Below are positions 43,801 through 45,455 of a DNA stretch of 45,455 bases, one piece after another (the stretch's first letter is position 1; the number at the start of each line of letters is the position of its first letter). The stretch lies in assembly GCA_017464845.1 (NCBI GenBank), contig JAFTYD010000019.1, positions 117,567-163,021 of the forward strand, given 5' to 3'. The notes under the pieces were generated by a model. That model searched no databases. It was not told where the DNA came from and was given only the letters and a program-made list of their open reading frames with translations. Source of the DNA: Clostridia bacterium (GTDB taxonomy: Bacteria > Bacillota > Clostridia > Christensenellales > UBA1242). A program made the translations under genes and the position numbers.

Positions 43801-45455
43801 AATCTGAACTTTCAATTGTAAATTCTTCTGTTAAGTCATCTTGTAATTCGTAGATTCCATTTCCAACACTTACATAGAATCTTACATAATGTTTATCTGC
43901 TATTTGTTCAGCATAAACATTTAAATCTCCATAAGTTCCTTGACTTACTTTGTCAATACTATTTACTAATTCTTCATTTACATACCAACCATTAAATGTA
44001 TAACCATCTACTACAATTTCTTCAAGTAAAATATCTTCACTCTTTATTGTAAATTTTTCTTCGTTATATTTTAATCCGTTCACATAATATGTAAGTGTAT
44101 ATTTGTTTGTTGTATAACTTACTGTTACGCTTACATCTTCTGCACCCATTGTTCCTGTTACTACTTCTTGTCCTGACACAACTGTATAACCATCTACTAC
44201 CAATGATTCTACATTGTATATAGAATTATATTCATAACTCATTTGATATGTCATTCCAACTTCGCTTCCGTCTTCATCTTCATATCTAATTGTCAATGAA
44301 TAAAAATTAATTGCGTAAACAACAACATATTCAATTTTATCTTCTATCCAATTTTGGTCATTTTGATTTACTAATCCTGTAACTTCTTCAAGTGTTGCAG
44401 TATACCCTGTAATTTCCTTGATTTCAATTGAATAATCAGCATCATAATTAACTTTTGTTATTACATCTTCTGAAAGAGTATTTCCATTTTCATCTTGATA
44501 TTTTGCAACAACATCATATTCTTTTGGTGAATATGTTACTGTTATTGTTACATCTTCTGTTCCAATTGTTCCTGTTACAGTTTCAATATCTGCTGTATAT
44601 CCAAATATTTCAGGACTTGCTTCTGAATACTCATAATTATATTCATATTGTGTTATTAAAGTTCCACTTGCTGCTTCACCATTTAAGTGTACATAGTTAA
44701 TAATAAAATTGTAAACATTGATTGTATAAATTACTGTATATTCAATTTTGTTTTCTGTCCAGTTTGCATCATTTTGATTTACTATTCCTGATACTGAATC
44801 AATTGTTGCAGAATAACCTGTTATTTCTTTAATTTCAATTGAATATTCAGCATCATAATTAACTTTTGTTGTAACACTTTCTGAAAGAGTATTTCCTTCT
44901 TCATCTTCATATTTTGCAACAACATCATATTCTTTTGGTGAATATGTTACTTTTATTATTGTATCTTCTGTTCCAATTGTTCCTGTTACAGTTTCAATGT
45001 CTGCTGTGTATCCGAATATTTCTGGACTTGCTTCTGAATACCCATAACTATATTCGTATTGTTTTACCAATGTTTCATTTGCTGTTTCGCCATTTACAAA
45101 AACATATTCAATTGTTAAATTGTAAATATTAATTGAGTAAATAACTGTATATTCAATTTTGTTTTCTGTCCAGTTTGTATCATTTTGATTTACTATTCCT
45201 GTTACTTCTTCAACTTGTGGAGTGTAACCTGTTATTGCTTTAATTTCTAATGAATATTCTAAATCATATTTAATCTTTGTTGTAACACTTTCTGAAAGAG
45301 TGTTTCCATTTTCATCTTCATATTTTACAACAAAATCATATTCTTTTGGTGAATATGTTACCATCTTTGTTACATCTTCTATACCAATTGTTCCAGTTAC
45401 ATTTTCGATATCTGCTGTGTATCCGAATATTTCTGGACTTGATTCTGAATATGTG
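40889..45455 (-). CDS. giant repetitive surface protein (5' end beyond window)
   Basis: About 1,520 codons are present. The frame stays open to the right edge, so the N-terminus is missing. N-terminal part: MucBP-like repeats of about 70 residues (YEDENGNTLSESVTTK, ITGY, then EYTVIY). Middle: several Flg_new/InlB-B-like repeats (YTLTYYVNG, GYTFNGWYSDEDLTTSIDKVSQGTY, NVYG). Near the end is a final repeat LGWSKTENGKIIYKEGEEF. The C-terminus has a TM helix (GVVVAIVLSSVVGAAGLGVGGFFAYKY) and a Lys-rich tail. No LPXTG is seen, so it is membrane-anchored rather than sortase-linked. Such proteins are usually adhesins. Several repeats are nearly identical at DNA level. Confidence 0.9.
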   Translation of the reverse strand, partial: TYSESSPEIFGYTADIENVTGTIGIEDVTKMVTYSPKEYDFVVKYEDENGNTLSESVTTKIKYDLEYSLEIKAITGYTPQVEEVTGIVNQNDTNWTENKIEYTVIYSINIYNLTIEYVFVNGETANETLVKQYEYSYGYSEASPEIFGYTADIETVTGTIGTEDTIIKVTYSPKEYDVVAKYEDEEGNTLSESVTTKVNYDAEYSIEIKEITGYSATIDSVSGIVNQNDANWTENKIEYTVIYTINVYNFIINYVHLNGEAASGTLITQYEYNYEYSEASPEIFGYTADIETVTGTIGTEDVTITVTYSPKEYDVVAKYQDENGNTLSEDVITKVNYDADYSIEIKEITGYTATLEEVTGLVNQNDQNWIEDKIEYVVVYAINFYSLTIRYEDEDGSEVGMTYQMSYEYNSIYNVESLVVDGYTVVSGQEVVTGTMGAEDVSVTVSYTTNKYTLTYYVNGLKYNEEKFTIKSEDILLEEIVVDGYTFNGWYVNEELVNSIDKVSQGTYGDLNVYAEQIADKHYVRFYVSVGNGIYELQDDLTEEFTIESSDFELETIEKTGYAFSGWFAEESLTNSFDKVSQGTYVDINVYGNFSVVTYTLTYNEVGYDESNSTLNENITELTDGTLTLSYDIEDFVEGKLDLATLTRTGYIFNGWFTEQTCENSITEINESNIGSKVLYTYFNLNTYDLIIEFRVDSNEGELVYTLPAQQVKYTNSYNVSLQDVSVEGYSFAEDSVEGEMDSEGKTVVVILTANTYDITINFVDEKGNTMFESVVEHDCKFGESYRFDYSDKVVEGYAANLIVEGTLDETAKVINVVYVPNVYQITYYLVEQEGNTIYTQDDLIRTYTILDTITIQTISKTGYTFYGWYSDEECETSQTIITSGSTGNIDLYGYFTINSYKLTIRYEDEEGNEIGTAYEGSYEYNSTYEVESILVDGYTVVAGQEVVTGTMGAGDVSVTVSYTTNEYTLTYYVNGLKYNEQKYTIKSEDITLETIVLNGYTFNGWYSDEDLTTSIDKVSQGTYVDTNVYGEKTAVKHYVRFYVSVEEGNYELQEDLTEEYTIESQDLILQNIDKTGYTFSGWYSDEGLTTSIDKVSQGTYVDTNVYGKFNFRVYNVTYYVDGIVNDTLRLKSFTLLDLTEEIALENLTKTGYTFSGWFTDSEMTTGNEVTSISECKDYVLYSRFDANNYKLVINYSYANGKLPNSTEEIDVAYNQAYNKIIPTVYGYNSNVTTISGTMDENGREVDVIYTPKTFNLVINYSYSDGSYFDSTSSSVITFDENYTEQIPEVYGYNAYENDEMITVISSVLTVEENVNIYIVYKPVKVQLTINYLYLNGQVAKEASVYQVDFAQTYSFEVEKIAGYTPDYDKVTGKVRTITPIVENIVFTSNVYKIYIINTENDEVKSVNVIYNSTVSLKNKFERKGYNFLGWSKTENGKIIYKEGEEFVYNTPNNITIYTVWEKKNNTGVVVAIVLSSVVGAAGLGVGGFFAYKYRSDIALFIKKLFGKNNKKVVKNNKKSK
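43660..45455 (-). repeat. near-identical DNA repeats inside the giant surface gene
   Basis: The block encoding the VTTK...EYD junction occurs near 44459, 44877 and 45288, and the block encoding NQNDxNWTEN near 44340, 44745 and 45150, each with only a few changes. A Flg_new block near 44030-44210 has a close copy near 42480-42640. These are prone to slippage, recombination and assembly error. Confidence 0.8.

Noticed and set aside
40889..45455. CRISPR-like or satellite repeats
   Set aside because: The repeats are in one long open frame, in multiples of codons, and encode recognised surface-repeat patterns.

Overview
The window is AT-rich, with Shine-Dalgarno-led genes, TGA used as a stop codon and a gene order typical of the Firmicutes. 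Three genes point to an endospore-forming or recently spore-forming lineage: the spore protease gpr, a 33-codon spoVM-like gene, and a conserved spoVM/rpmB/yloU/yloV neighbourhood that also occurs in Bacillus subtilis. The overall style (low GC, lysine-rich tails, InlB/MucBP-type surface repeats) suggests an uncultured gut-type Clostridia or Bacilli member. I cannot name the species.

Positions 1-27,400 are chromosomal housekeeping, nearly all on the minus strand. In order of rising coordinate they are: ligA (partial), pcrA, a small hypothetical, rpsU, mtaB, rsmE, the dnaJ-dnaK-grpE-hrcA heat-shock operon with a CIRCE operator, a two-TM protein, a U32 peptidase (TrhP-like), tsaD, prfB with its programmed +1 frameshift, a possible coat protein, fakA/yloV, yloU, rpmB (+), spoVM, trxB, rpsI-rplM with an L13-type leader, groEL-groES, a SPOR-like protein (+), murI, gpr, rpsT (+), and a membrane-anchored ComEC-type metallo-beta-lactamase with a small membrane partner. 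Several genes without a Shine-Dalgarno have a -10 box exactly 6-7 nt before the ATG, so leaderless mRNAs are likely for pcrA, rsmE, trxB and murI.

Positions 27,574-40,675 look like an integrated island. A tRNA-Glu(CTC) gene at 40,660-40,734 (minus) has its 3' end repeated, in the same orientation, at 28,791 and 27,574. The outer segment (27,574-28,790) holds only a D-2-hydroxyacid-dehydrogenase-like gene. The inner one (28,791-40,660, about 11.9 kb) carries two different large serine recombinases, a 53-aa coupled ORF, a DUF927 (Cch-like) ATPase, a divergent repeat-and-hairpin region that could be an origin, a hypothetical gene, an HU/IHF-like protein, a 984-aa membrane-anchored Ig-like protein, and a three-gene operon ending in a von Willebrand A (vWA) protein. 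The recombinase-pair-plus-DUF927 core resembles staphylococcal cassette chromosome (SCC) logic, but at a tRNA 3' end rather than rlmH. Two perfect Spo0A-box-like decamers 20 bp apart sit at the promoter of the 984-aa surface protein, hinting that the cargo is tied to the host's stationary-phase/sporulation switch.

Positions 40,850-45,455 hold the 3' part of a giant repetitive surface protein gene (MucBP-like and Flg_new/InlB-like repeats, C-terminal membrane anchor). Its 5' end lies outside the window.
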